Shown piece after piece: positions 52,205 through 62,974 of a stretch of 64,000 nt of DNA. Numbering within the stretch: position 1 is the first letter of the stretch; every line of letters begins with the position of its first letter. Position numbers and translations under genes: made by a program. The stretch spans positions 2,916,676 to 2,980,675 of the forward strand of contig RPFO01000026.1 in NCBI GenBank assembly GCA_009746045.1, given 5' to 3'. Below the pieces are notes generated by a model. That model was not told where the DNA came from. It ran no database searches and saw only the letters and a program-made list of their open reading frames with translations. This stretch comes from Mesostigma viride. Its lineage: Eukaryota; Streptophyta; Mesostigmatophyceae; Mesostigmatales; Mesostigmataceae.

Positions 52205-53188
52205 CTAGTTTCCCTGCTGCGCCTGCTGCGCCTGCTGGGGACGAACCCAGCGCATACTCCGACGAGGCCTCCTAATGGGCCCGGCCTTACCCTCGTCGGC
52301 AGTGGCATCGTTTTTCTTGTCCGGCTGCCTGCCGGACTTGCAGAACCTGGCCTTGTGTCCTGGCTTGTGGCATTTGCCACACAAATTGGTCGACAGAGGA
52401 AAATTCTTGTTGGCATTGCAGCTGTCACGGTTGTGGCCAGTGCCCTGGCACCTCGGGCACTTCTCGCGTCTGTCGCCCTCCCCAAAAAAAGCACTGATGC
52501 TTGCTGTTCCCGCGGGCTTGGTGGCAGATCCCCTTCCCGCCAATTCCTGTGCCGCGCCACCGAGGGCGAAGGCCTCCCGGATGGCAGTAAAGCTGGCAGC
52601 CCTGCTTTCCAGCTTTTCCTTTGTCAGGACGGGAGCCAAGCCTTGGATACTGCTGTCAGTAATCACACCACTGGCGAGGGCCTTGCCCAGGAAAAGCACG
52701 ACGCTGAAATCATCTGGAAAAGTCAACGTAGTGTCTTCCAGCATCCTCTCGAATGCCAGTGTCGCCTGGACCGGGTCGCCCGACACCTCAAAAGTGAGGA
52801 TCCGCATCATATCTTTGATCGACTTGAGCAGGCCCTCGGGCACCAGGAGTTCCTTCAAACGGCTGTAAAAGTCCGCCCACTCCATCTTCTTCTCGTGGGC
52901 AATCCGGATCAAATCACGGACGGCCGGCATTCCCGACGAGCCGTGTCCACTGAATCGCAACGTAGCAACGTGGTCGTTGTCCAGGAAACTCACTGTCTTC
53001 GCGTACCAGTACCCCAGGCCGTCGTAGTAGTCCTTCTTCTCCGGGTCCTTGCTGCCGGGTGGCAGCGGCTTGGGCAGCAAACGCATTGCCAATTCGTGCT
53101 GCTTTAATTTGTTCATTTCCTTCTTGTCCTGTCCAGTCAGGACAATGGCGTCAGTCTCAGCGCTTGCTGCAGCACGGCTACGAGCCAT
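52205..53188 (-). CDS. gag: Copia-2 gag with two zinc knuckles
   Basis: A 327-residue intact capsid/nucleocapsid protein. The N-terminal region is helical (KKEMNKLKQHELAMRLL), the capsid part includes WADFYSRLKELLVPEGLL and ATLAFERMLEDTTLTFP, and two CCHC knuckles follow: CPRCQGTGHNRDSC and CGKCHKPGHKARFC, which bind the RNA genome. The C-terminus is basic, then QQAQQAQQGN and a stop. The last two sense codons form part of a canonical slippery heptamer. The ATG at 53188 is 28 bp inside the 5' LTR border. Confidence 0.85.
   Translation of the reverse strand: MARSRAAASAETDAIVLTGQDKKEMNKLKQHELAMRLLPKPLPPGSKDPEKKDYYDGLGYWYAKTVSFLDNDHVATLRFSGHGSSGMPAVRDLIRIAHEKKMEWADFYSRLKELLVPEGLLKSIKDMMRILTFEVSGDPVQATLAFERMLEDTTLTFPDDFSVVLFLGKALASGVITDSSIQGLAPVLTKEKLESRAASFTAIREAFALGGAAQELAGRGSATKPAGTASISAFFGEGDRREKCPRCQGTGHNRDSCNANKNFPLSTNLCGKCHKPGHKARFCKSGRQPDKKNDATADEGKAGPIRRPRRSMRWVRPQQAQQAQQGN
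52208..52214 (-). promoter_or_regulatory. -1 ribosomal frameshift site GGGAAAC at the gag stop
   Basis: On the sense strand the gag frame reads CAG GGA AAC TAG, which contains G GGA AAC in the X XXY YYZ register, immediately followed by the stop. The pol frame is the -1 frame and is open from this point. The hexamer CTAGAC at the stop (52203-52208) can pair with GTCTAG at 52156-52161, giving a possible stimulatory stem, though it starts unusually close. Confidence 0.75.
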
Positions 53189-53215
53189 GGAAAAAAATGT
53201 GTGATTAAGAGTACG

Positions 53216-53436
53216 AGTTGAGAAAGACTTTGGAAGGGTTTGGTTGCAATGGCTGCGGCTCCTTGGCCGCTGTTTATTGCTTTAATTTATACATTTACAG
53301 CGTCAACCTTCTAGAGATGCCTAGAAGCCTTGTCCTACACTGTCGTTACAAGTATGGCAATGCAGTATGCGTTGTGCACATGGAACCTTCTAGACACCAG
53401 ACGCCAAACTTAAGTCTGCCATGGTTATATCTTAAC
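53216..53436 (-). repeat. Copia-2 5' LTR
   Basis: 221 bp, one difference from the 3' LTR. Confidence 0.92.
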
Positions 53437-55098
53437 CCGTGTTTTTTTTTTTAGAACGCGATATACTGCGTTGTAAGCTATTTATAGAACACGTCATAAC
53501 ATCTAGGGAAATTTTTTTTTCATAGTCATGTGTATACTTTCCTGAAAGCCCATAAATCAAAGGATTTTTTGAGCTACTCAGACCTACAAAATGCTAATTC
53601 ATTAGAGAGATACACTGGTTTGAATACAGGGGGGTCTGACCATGACCGCGATTTGTTGACCCTAGGTCACAAGTCATGTGCTTATTCGCAAATGGTTCAT
53701 GAAAAAAATCTGGCTTCTTGCACGAGCTATGGGCAACATATGCAGGCTCTGTGAAACAAAACTCAGGCCCATTGGGCCACTGGAGCTATTTTTTATTAGC
53801 ATTACAATTACAACGCAGTACAACGCAGTGGGAAAAATGAGAGCCCTTCACAACATGACACAACGACACGAGCCCCGTAAACGGGGATATCATGAGCTAG
53901 GAGGGTCAACACGTTGAAAATAGGAGTTGTATAAGTTATACAGCATCAAACATGCATCAAACATCATGACTGGATGACATTATATGACTGAATCAGGCAG
54001 CCATAGCCAAAGCATCATCCACTCTCACAACGTGTTGAGCACATGCCTCGTGGGAAGGGAGGCACTGGGTTTTCATTCCATAACGTGTGCAATCCTGAAA
54101 GAAAGAGGCATGTGTAATGCAAGGCTTGGATAGGTTGAGTGATCCATGAGCTTACATGCAGGCAAAGATGACGCTTGAATGCATGCTAGCAAATGGTGGC
54201 AAGATGCTAACAACACATGATTATACATCATGATTATGGGCACCTAGCTGATCTTCTTGCACAATCAACGCAGTATAAACCATCAATATCCAATCCTCAC
54301 GATATATGCACGGCTTGACGACGTATACAGCACCTAAATACTGCACAACTGCAACCTGCTATGGCTGACATGCAAGCAACGTCGAGTAGGATGGCGGTCT
54401 TAGAGAGGCTGGGCAGAGGTCGGTAGAAATAAGTGGAAAACTGGCAGAAACTAGGTAGAAACACGATATACTTACGCCTGCAAGCACTATTGAGCCGGTG
54501 GCAGAGGCCATTTCCAGGAAAATACAGCATACCGTAGCAATAGCCACGGTCACGCCTTCCGCTATTTGCAGGCACCATCATGCCCGGAGCTACCCAATAA
54601 AAGTCTGCACAAATCTCGGTTTAGCCGAGCGTCCGGGCGTTCGGAATGAATAAACATGTGTTAAGAAGTCGAAACACCATGGAAATACCAAGCATGGTGC
54701 CGCAGCAGACCCGAGTCTTGACGTAATAATATGTATGCCGGTTTCCAGGGTTTCCGCATGAAAGTTGGGTGAGAAACTGGAAAAATCTACGTTTCCTTTG
54801 CCCCAGTACCTCAACAAACTCGTAGAAACCTAATTATCAACCTTTGAACGCATCATCATGGTCGTGCCACCCAACAACCACTGAAATTCGCGCGAAAACT
54901 GGCGAGATCTACCTGCCGCCATCGCCGTCGTCTTCACCTTCGTCCCGCGAAAATGCCTTATTTCAGTGGTACATATTTTCGGGGAAATGGGTATATTTTA
55001 TTAGCCAATTATGGACCAAAGAGGTGAGAGGGGAAATGAGTATCAGCGAATCCTAATGAAGGTGGGCACACACACGTGTGGCGGTGACAGGTGAAAGG
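53437..55098. other. Interval between Copia-2 and LINE-B
   Basis: No gene recognised. Next to the LTR lies CCCGTG, a T12 run and an imperfect palindrome (AACGCGATATACTGCGTT, 53456-53473), related to copies at 60131-60184. ACAACGCAGT recurs twice near 53810-53830. Confidence 0.45.
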
Positions 55099-57564
55099 CT
55101 AATAGGGCGCGTTATTAGACCAGGGAAGCCATTGGACCTGAGTAATGTCGCCATGAGGCATACTGGTGAATACCTGATTACGGCCCAGTAGATCATGAAA
55201 AAGCTGGAGCGGGCTGGGCTTGTCGTTATTGGGCCCTGGGTCCCACACCCTGTGTTGTTCCTGAGCTAACAGCCAGTAGCGGCGCATAGCCGCATTCCAT
55301 AGGTATATAAAGCGCCGGACTACGCCGCCGCGGGTATACTCCTCGCGGACCTTAAAGACTGTCTCGTTGCGTATGGTCCAGATCGCATATAGCATAGTAG
55401 TGCGTAGCCATATCCATTCTGCTTGGGAAACTGAAAGCTCGGTCCCTGGTGTGCCAGCAATACCGAAAATGATGGTACGCACGCTAATTGGGAGAGTGGG
55501 TGGCGATGCCGTCCATGCGGCCCAGATGTTAATGAGCCACGTCCAAACCCCAGGCAGATTACAGTAAAGAAACCTGTGCTCAATGGTTTCACTAGGGTGC
55601 GTGCACAGGCATGATGCATCATGACCAAAACGCTCGTGGAGCGTAGCGCAGACCCCTATCGCCCGATGCATCAAAAGATGTTGTACATCAGTGGCCCTGC
55701 GGTCCACGAGAGGGTGGTCTACCGCCAGGGTAATCATCTTAACCCAAGTGTAGCCCGGCCAATGTATTCCCCAGCGGGCTCGGCCCGGATGGGGCTGATG
55801 GTACGTATGCAACAAGATATCATAACCCCAATCTGCGGTGTACTCAAAGATACATTTGCTGGTTCTGATGTCCCCCTTGGTTAAGACCCATCCAAATTCA
55901 ACCGGGTCCAGATGTAGTAGATCGAGCCGTGTGTTGCCCACGTGTAGCCATGTAATGCTCTCAACCGGGGATAATGGGTCCGGCTGGATCATGCAAGATC
56001 TTGGCACAGACCATGGGACTACGCGTATGCGGTGACACTGGGAAGCTGGCGTGTACGCATATAAGGTGGATAGTTGATACAGACACCCATTGTGGCCAGA
56101 AATAGCTTCCAGCAGTTGTAGTTGGAGCCCCTCATGTGGCAGAACCGTCACGACTAAACCCTTGCACGCAGGCGTGACTCCGTCGGCGTAGAAGCTAACC
56201 CAGTCGCCGGTTATAATTGGCTTGCGTGGGGCAGTCATCAATGCATGCCACGCAGCTGGTATCGCACTTATAAGAGTTTGCCACGCTTGCAGGGAGGGCA
56301 TGTGGGAGACCCAAGTGCTGACCTCGTCGTAGCTGAGCCGTCGATACGTAGCGCCGTGCCCCAGGTAGAGGTCCAGCACCCTGACAATCGGCGGTGACGC
56401 GCGCAGAAAGCCATCATACGGGTTGTGTCCGTGGAGAGTGCCGAGGGGCTTGTTAGTAGCGTCTGTGATTAAGTCATTAAAAAAGAGTGGCTGCCGTGCC
56501 ACCTCCTCTCGAGTAGTAGGAAAGACTAGGCGACCCGGCTTGAGCTTATTGTAACCTGTCCATATGCGCTGCCAGTACCATGGGAGTCCTTTGTACGAAA
56601 TAAGGGTGCTGCCCAGTATGCCCGCCCCCAGTTGCCACGAGGTGCCACTAGCATGGGTGGAAAGAGAGGCTAGCGTTTCACGTGCAAGCATGCAGCCAGG
56701 GTGTGTGTTAACTCCCATAAAAACGGATATCACTTGTTTAGCATACAGCGACCACAGACGCCATTGTATGTTGTGGAGCCCGAGGCCCCCGTGCACCCAT
56801 GACATGAAGGACATCTCTCTGTTGATCCATCCGTGGACCGTGTGGGAGATTAAGCCTTTCTGTTTCCAGACAAAATTGCTGCCAAGGCGTTGGATGAGCT
56901 GTGTGGTGGCATCATTGGGTGGGTGTGCTTGGCAATAATACAAGACCTTAGAGAACAACAGTTGGTTGACGATCAGGGTTCGCCCTCGTAGGCTCATGCG
57001 GTGGACGGCCCCCCAGCGCCCTGCGGTAAGGAGAACGCCTGCAAGCTTGCCCACGTGGTTGGTTTCATCATACATGAAAGAACGTTGTTCAGCCAAGCGT
57101 CCCTCGGGTGTGCAGCCGATGGGACAATTGTGCAAAAGGTGGTGATCCCCCGGCTTGACCCAGGTCACAGCCAGGTTGGGGAGGGCGTAGCGTAGGGTGT
57201 TGGTTTTGCCGATATGCAGTCCCGTGGACTTGAGCACATTGCATCGTTGTTGTGTGGCAACAGAATAGGTAGTGATATTATCCATGACAGCATGCACTTC
57301 AGGCAGAGAGATACAAACATTTGTTGTGTCATCCACATAAGCCGTTTGGAATATACCTTTACCGTTACCTGTCGGGAAGCCCCGAATGCGAGGATCGTTC
57401 TGGTGTAGCCAGTAGAGTCCTGCGTGGGCCAGGAGAAATAGAATAGGGGACATGCAATCTCCTTGTGGTAGCGATCGTGAGCTAGCGCCGGTCGCTGACT
57501 TGTGTCCGTCTATTAGTAAATACCAAGCCAGGGATTTGATCATACCCATAATGACGGTAGCCAT
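55099..57564 (-). pseudogene. LINE-B: 5'-truncated non-LTR reverse transcriptase ORF
   Basis: An 821-codon intact frame starting within the RT domain. Motifs: LPQGDCMSPILFLLAHAGL and FQTAYVDDTTNVCISL (YVDD active site), then thumb and connection regions (HRMSLRGRTLIVNQLLFSKV, NFVWKQKGLI). Near the C-terminus is a zf-RVT zinc motif, CLCTHPSETIEHRFLYC, typical of plant- and algal-type L1-like LINEs. Endonuclease and the first RT motifs are missing, probably by 5' truncation at about 57570. It differs from LINE-A in its zinc domain and lacks that family's hairpin tail. A small piece of a related element, carrying the missing upstream RT region, is at 59.9 kb. Confidence 0.8.
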
Positions 57565-57837
57565 GCCATGTTTGTCCCGCCGAGCTATGGATGCCGAGAA
57601 TGCTCATAACTTTTGATTCCGGGCATGAAATTTGGTCGGGTAAATTGCTACAGACTCGCTTTTTGATGACGAACACGCTGATCTAATTTTTGGCAGCCAT
57701 CGCCCAGGATTTCGAAAGTTATCGCCGGCGGCCTGCCCAGCAGATATCGCTATTTTTCTGCACGTTATGGCGGCACCACGCACGTGAGCCGTGCGCCTGC
57801 GCCCCCTGCCATCGTCTAGGTGCTATTAAACGTAGCC

Positions 57838-59013
57838 ATGGAGGCCCCCGCATCGTCTTCAGTTCTTGCTGCCGAGTCTCTCGAGGACAAACTTGCTGCA
57901 AACAAAATCGCCACCGACATTGCCGCGGCCAAGAAAGCCGCTAACAAGCGCACCAAGACTTCGGCAGCGACTTCGGAAGCAACTCCGATAGCGGTTGAAA
58001 CCTCCTTGCCGGACTCCATTTCTTCCTCATTCTACATGCCAGTCGCACGTTTGAGCCTGGACGACATCGCTGCCTTCCTTGGCTTCAGCGACGCCGAGGT
58101 GCGACGCGTGCTGCAGCTCCGCTACGAACACAACGCCCCGATTCGCCACCCTCGCACCGGCCAGGTTATGGACGCTCCTTCGGATACCATTGATGATTTG
58201 GAGCCCAAGGATTGCCGTCTTGCATGTCTTATTTCGTGCTGCTCTGAACTTGTCGAGCTGCCGGCGACACCCATCGCCAGGCCAGCCCCCGCGACCGACA
58301 CTACCGTGCCGCTGCAGGACCTCGCACAGTCTTTTACGACCGTGCAGGGCGACATTAAGGTCCTGAAGGAGACGATGCTGGAGCTGAAGAAAGCCATGGC
58401 AGCCCCTGCCAAAACTACCACGTTTGCCGATGTCACCGGCAAGCAATTGACCACCATTGTTCAACAGGCGGCCAAGTCTGCAGCTACCGCTGCGGTCACC
58501 CAGAATGAAGTGCAGCAACGCCAACGCAATATGGTAATCAAAGGCTTCCAGAAAGGCGCGGCAGCACAGGAGACAGCACACTCACTTGCCGAGGTGCTGC
58601 GCGGCCCAGCGTTTCTGGGAAGGTTGCAGCTCCAGAACCGTGTTGCCATTGAACGTGCCATTCGGCTGCCAGGCCCTCTGGGCCTGGTCGTCGTCACCAT
58701 GGCCTCCATGCACGACAAACGCCTCGTGCTGGGAGCACGTCGTCTGCTCCAACGCGGTGACTTCAGCCTCGACGAGGACTACACGCCGGCTCAACTGAAG
58801 GCGAGGAGCGCGGTGTGGAACAGCCCCATCGTCCAGGAGACCAAGCAGCACGAGACCCCGGGTAAGCGCATTAAGCTGCGTCTGCTTCCGGATGGTTCCT
58901 TCGCAGCATTCTTTGGTGGGACGCAGCTTAAAGGTGTTCAGATTAACACCCCCGGAGCGGAGTCTCGTCAGGCGTCTAGCCAGAAGGGTGCTGCCTCTGT
59001 TGGTAGACAGTAG
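57838..59013 (+). CDS. LINE-C ORF1 protein
   Basis: A 391-residue protein resembling L1-type ORF1p. The N-terminus is Ala/Lys-rich, then a helical region with TTVQGDIKVLKETMLELKKA (coiled coil). An RRM-like segment follows (RQRNMVIKGFQKGAAAQ ... VAIERAIRLPGPLGLVVVTM), and a C-terminal domain has KRLVLGARRLLQRGDFSLDEDY and LKARSAVW, which matches the usual end 'DLS..tl..R'. ORF1p binds the element's RNA as trimers. The ATG at 57838 is chosen over an in-frame GTG 18 bp upstream. The element lost most of ORF2 (see next). Confidence 0.7.
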   Translation: MEAPASSSVLAAESLEDKLAANKIATDIAAAKKAANKRTKTSAATSEATPIAVETSLPDSISSSFYMPVARLSLDDIAAFLGFSDAEVRRVLQLRYEHNAPIRHPRTGQVMDAPSDTIDDLEPKDCRLACLISCCSELVELPATPIARPAPATDTTVPLQDLAQSFTTVQGDIKVLKETMLELKKAMAAPAKTTTFADVTGKQLTTIVQQAAKSAATAAVTQNEVQQRQRNMVIKGFQKGAAAQETAHSLAEVLRGPAFLGRLQLQNRVAIERAIRLPGPLGLVVVTMASMHDKRLVLGARRLLQRGDFSLDEDYTPAQLKARSAVWNSPIVQETKQHETPGKRIKLRLLPDGSFAAFFGGTQLKGVQINTPGAESRQASSQKGAASVGRQ

Positions 59014-59087
59014 GTAGACAACCTTCCTCGTCGGCTCGCGGCTAACAGGCTTCGGGGACAGCCTCTAAATAGTCCCGTTCCACTACC

Positions 59088-59738
59088 ATGCATCGACCTA
59101 ACAGTCGACTGAGACACATGGTGGTGCCGGTATCTCGGGCCAGAACGACAGCTCTCAGCAGCAAGATTAGCAACACCCAACGCATGCTAGATTTCCTACG
59201 CCTCTGCGTTGCGCAAGCATCCCCGAATACCCAGAGCAGGCGGCAGGCTCGCATCCTACGCCTGCAGGACAAAATAAATGCGATGAAAAGCACTATTTCC
59301 ACCGCTTCCCTTCCCCCCTCCGTTCCACCCCCACCTCCATTCCCCGCCGCACCCACCCCCATCATGCCTCGTGTTTCGGACGCGATTAGGCAGCGTAGGA
59401 TAGCATTTGTAGGACACCTTGCCCGCACTAGCCAGGTCGACACCACCCTTGGTCTGGCCGGCCCCCAGCGGCTTGGCCAGCCAGGGCGGCATATTCTGAC
59501 CTGGCCTGGCCCCGCGGACATTCTTAAAAGGGTAGGGAAACCTGTCACCAACTACGTTCAGATGTTGCTGGACGACCTAGTGGTCCCAGCCCAGTTTGAG
59601 CACCGCATACACTCTCTCTCCCGTCTTTGGACTGTCATGCAGGACAAGACGCGGTGGAAGAAGATTGTCAAGGCGCACACGCCCGACCCTGTGGGCAAGC
59701 CACCTCCCCCCAAGCGGAGGAGGCGTTTTGATGAGTAG
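59088..59738 (+). pseudogene. LINE-C ORF2 remnant (C-terminal part)
   Basis: A 216-codon frame. Residues about 95-216 match the C-terminus of LINE-A ORF2: QRRIAFVGHLARTSQVDT against QRRLQLVGHLARTNQVDT, and WKKIVKAHTPDPVGKPPPPK against WAQVIEDNEPPPVGKRPR. Endonuclease and RT are deleted. The N-terminal 70 residues, with Pro-rich SVPPPPPFPAAPTP, are not recognised. Downstream a short UTR ends in repeated ATTTA and a T run at 59846-59875, probably the element's 3' tail. A non-autonomous, internally deleted LINE. Confidence 0.65.
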
Positions 59739-59875
59739 TGTAGTTAGGATTTTCTAGATAGCCTAGCGTTAGTATAGTTCGATCACGCGGCTTCCTCCAC
59801 CCCATCCATCATGGAATATGTGCTACATGACCTCCCCACGGAGGCATGTTATAATTTAATTTAATTTAATTTTTT

Positions 59876-60000
59876 TAATAATGACGGTCATGAGTTGTGG
59901 GCCAAATCCTAGTGCGGTTAGAATGTGTTCTAGGTATTCCCAGCACATACGGTCAAAGGCTTTTTCAAAATCCCAGAACAATTTCAGTGGTACATATTTG
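59876..60000 (-). mobile_element. LINE-D fragment (RT motif region)
   Basis: On the minus strand it reads KYVPLKLFWDFEKAFDR then CWEYLEHILTALGFGPQLMTVI, the RT motif with the first catalytic Asp. It corresponds to the region just upstream of where LINE-B is truncated (its ATVIMGMIKSL). It abuts the tail of LINE-C. Confidence 0.6.
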
Positions 60001-60130
60001 TTTGCAGCTGTCACAAAAAAAATCCAAAAAATACCAGGATTTTTTCTTGAGTTCTACGGGATGTAAGGAGGCCGTCCACCGAGTTTCAGACCGAAAATCT
60101 CGTATCTACTGTGCCTGCCACGTGTCAGAT

Positions 60131-60194
60131 TACAACGCGATACATCGCGTTCTAACCCTACAACGCGATACATCGCGTTGTAAAAAAACACGGG
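60131..60194 (+). repeat. Two palindromic CGCGAT repeats and CACGGGTTAA end
   Basis: ACAACGCGATACATCGCGTT occurs twice (about 60131 and 60161), each self-complementary, followed by an A run and CACGGGTTAA. A degenerate inverse copy of this arrangement flanks the 5' LTR at 53437-53480. Confidence 0.65.
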
Positions 60195-60424
60195 TTAACA
60201 ACCCGTGGCAAGACTGCAACCATTGTGGCAACCATTTTGGCCAACGACATGAGTCGCGCCGGATTCATTGTCCGCATCCAGGTAATCAACATCACGTGCG
60301 GCAAACTGATATATTGCATAACAGAAAACCTGGACAGAATAATGCATACGTTTATTTCAATGTGTCGTTCCGACAGTATTTTTCCGAGCCCTGCCCAGCA
60401 TCATTTGTAATGCTTTACAACTCC
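60195..60424 (-). repeat. Second copy of the Copia-2 3' internal segment
   Basis: Nearly identical to 48190-48424 but without an LTR. It joins CACGGGTT on its left, creating CACGGGTTAACAACCCGTG, an inverted repeat. Confidence 0.8.
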
Positions 60425-62260
60425 TGAACCATAAACTAGCAAACGATGTAAATGCCTAGTAAAGTGTCTATCATTAACTCTTCACGATGTTTCATGATTG
60501 TGCATGCAATTAGTGGTATGGGCCAGCAAGCCAGCATTGCATGTGTAAAGTTAGTCATTCATCAGCTAGTCAACAATCAACAACCAGTTAGTCAATCAAT
60601 CACCTATTACCCTCACTTAATTCTTTCACATCCATGATGAATTCCTAGCTTATTTAGTTACTCTACGTGGCCATGCAGTGGCCACATTAGGATCTCCTTT
60701 TGCAAGAAAGGCACGTGTGCAAGCTACCAAGAAATGCATGAACAAGTTACCAAGAAATGCGTGAAAAACTAGACATGATGAAAGTTTGAGGAGACCCTAA
60801 CGTAGAACAAACAAGGGCAGTTGGTTTAGATTGGTTTAGATTACCATCTGGGCAGATGCTAATTCATTTCAGACGGTGTTTGCACACAGGAACACTTCAT
60901 GCATCATGGAATACGCCCACAACCATGCCAACTCAGTCAGTGTACGAAAGGGGTGGCAAGACTCTCAAGGCAACGTATGCCCTCACGTTCCCTAGGGCAT
61001 GGCACGACGTGCTGTAAAAGGCTGCAGAGCAATAATGTTGTATGCATCACATGACTAACTATCTAGCGGTTCCCATATTTATTCCAGCTGTTAAAGTGAA
61101 AGCTGTGTGCCACAAAAGAAAATACTGAACGCAACAAAACCTTGTAAAATGACCTCAGTACGCTATCCAACATGCCCAAAGACAAAGGGATAACGGAATG
61201 CAATCAATAAATCATGTATGCAAGGTATAGCTTGTTGTAAACCATATTGCCAGCCATGGCTAGCTTGGCTGCCTTGCCATATGATGTTAGGCTGCAAGTC
61301 TCCTCCTCAAGGGTGAGTACTGAAATGAACCCATGGTAACCGATACCTACATACATTTACTCTAACAAAACATGTCAAACATGTGATCACTATCGCGCTT
61401 CCTTTCCTGCGTGTGAAAATGTAAAGCGTTCGGCAGATTTTCAGCTCCTAGCGAGGCGCACTAGCTCATGCCGCTGCTAAGGTTTGGTCTCTCGTCATGC
61501 ACAAGAAATACGCGCAATATTCTCCCAAAAAGCCCGTTTCAAAACCAAGCTCTATTACTGTCCTTATGAACCATAATCTGGCGTACCTGCCAACGAAAGC
61601 AATCTAAAATTGCCAGGTACGTACATATTGAACTATACTCGAGCATGCGCAGGGGGCAAACGACCAGGCGAAACTGCAAAGTTTGGCGCAAAAAGCTCAC
61701 AACGATGAGCCCGTACAGCACAAAAAACAGAGCAGATACCGTCGCCCGACAAACTGTACCTAACCCTTGTAAATCTTTCGCCCAGGGGACGCAAGAAAAG
61801 CCAGCCTCCCATGCAGGCGGATGAGCGTTACTTCGATCGCGATGCATCATGTAATTACTTACTGAGACAAACCGGAAAAGTGCCAACCCCCGGTTGTCAA
61901 AGCTTTCAATCCAGTTCTAGCAACGTTAACGGTTTGACTACGATAAGTTTAGTCCGCAAAACTTGTCAGCCACTGCCGCCAACATGAATTCCTTTTCTTA
62001 ATTATTCCAGAGGACAGAAAATTCGCTCTGACTAATGACATGAAAACGCCCATGCCGATTACATGAAAACAAAGCAGTGACCTCATGAAACAGAAAATTT
62101 TCCGCCATATTATTGGCCTAGTCCTCCGACATGCCGAGCAGCCTGAATTCACGTCGCCATGCCCACCATGCTAGGGAAAAAAAAAAATGCGCGCATCGCT
62201 TTCCCCGGACGTTACACAGACGTTCACGTCTTGTCCAAAATTTCGCACATGTTCCGTAAA
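60425..62260. other. Gene-free right part of the MULE
   Basis: No convincing gene. Only short frames, balanced base composition and many CATG-containing words. A homopolymer of 11 A lies at 62179. Confidence 0.45.
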
Positions 62261-62443
62261 GGGCGTGACGGAAACAGGAATCTGACCAAACGACTCAGAT
62301 TTCGATCGGAAAAACCGCTGTCTGACCATGGTCTGACGCATCGAACTAAGAATCCCGACTGATCTGTAATAAAAAACACCTGTCTGCAATTAGTGAAACC
62401 CTGTAATTACCGGGCCCCAACTTTACTAATCTGCAATTTTCTC
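62261..62443 (-). repeat. MULE right terminal inverted repeat
   Basis: 183 bp, inverse of 42442-42623. Confidence 0.92.
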
Positions 62444-62452
62444 TAAATAATA
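62444..62452 (+). repeat. 9-bp target-site duplication, right copy
   Basis: TAAATAATA, identical to the left copy. Confidence 0.9.
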
Positions 62453-62497
62453 TTTATCCGGCCTGTGCAGACCAACTTTGAAGCAAAGACAATTTTA

Positions 62498-62971
62498 GGC
62501 CCGGTCTATACGACTTTTATTAAAAAGCTTAAGGGCACAAATTTACACGTGGACGGCTCGATCTTGCCAATTTTTCATCTTGCGGTGCTCCTCGAGGCAA
62601 GCCATCAAGGCGGGGATCGATGCGGCCGTAGCAAGATCGGATCGCGTAACGCTAACGTAACTCCCATAACCGCCCGAAAATTAGGTGGTGGAACCGCTGT
62701 GTACGAACTGGGTACGGCGGTACCTAGTTCAAGTTAAAATGGGTCCGATTTTTAATAAATCAGCGCATTTTTAAGGGGGGTCATTAAAAATCACGTTAAA
62801 AATATAATGGGCTACTCGGCAACATAACATAAAGTTGGCGGGAGAATCTCGACTGTAAGATTTTGCCGTCCACCTTATAACGTCTTCGTACTGTTCCCCA
62901 CACGCGCCGTATGCCTCCGTCCACGGTGACTTGAGCCCAACCTTTTTAATAAAATTCGTATAGACCGGGCC
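62498..62971. mobile_element. 474-bp MITE with TA target duplication
   Basis: The ends are inverted repeats starting GGCCCGGTCTATACGA and continuing TTTTATTAAAAAG with one mismatch, flanked by TA on both sides (62496-62497 and 62972-62973). There is no coding frame of note. Size, repeats and TA fit a miniature inverted-repeat element of Tc1/mariner or a related group. Confidence 0.75.
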
Positions 62972-62974
62972 TAA

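Larger units (their letters stand above)
47969..53436 (-). mobile_element. Copia-2: nearly intact Copia-type LTR retrotransposon, 5.5 kb
   Basis: Two 221-bp direct LTRs differ at one position, so insertion was recent. Gag and pol are complete apart from one single-base break. Domain order is gag, integrase, protease-like, reverse transcriptase, RNase H. I found no target duplication at the ends, and the outer right flank resembles sequence near 60.1-60.2 kb, so a recombination event may have shaped the ends. Confidence 0.88.
42442..62443 (+). mobile_element. 20-kb Mutator-like element (MULE) with nested insertions
   Basis: The inverted repeats (182 and 183 bp) begin GAGAAAATTGCAGATTAG, close to the start of maize Mu ends (GAGATAATTGC). 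A perfect 9-bp duplication flanks them. Just inside the left end is a MULE transposase gene (42769-46425). The right two-thirds is filled by later insertions: a LINE tail and GATG satellite, a Copia-type element, two further LINEs and other fragments. Removing the recognisable insertions would leave an element of ordinary MULE length. Confidence 0.9.

Noticed and set aside
54962..60000. A shared word ATTTCAGTGGTACATATTT at 54963 and 59988
   Set aside because: About 19 bp only, one copy lying in LINE coding sequence; too short to call a duplicated element.
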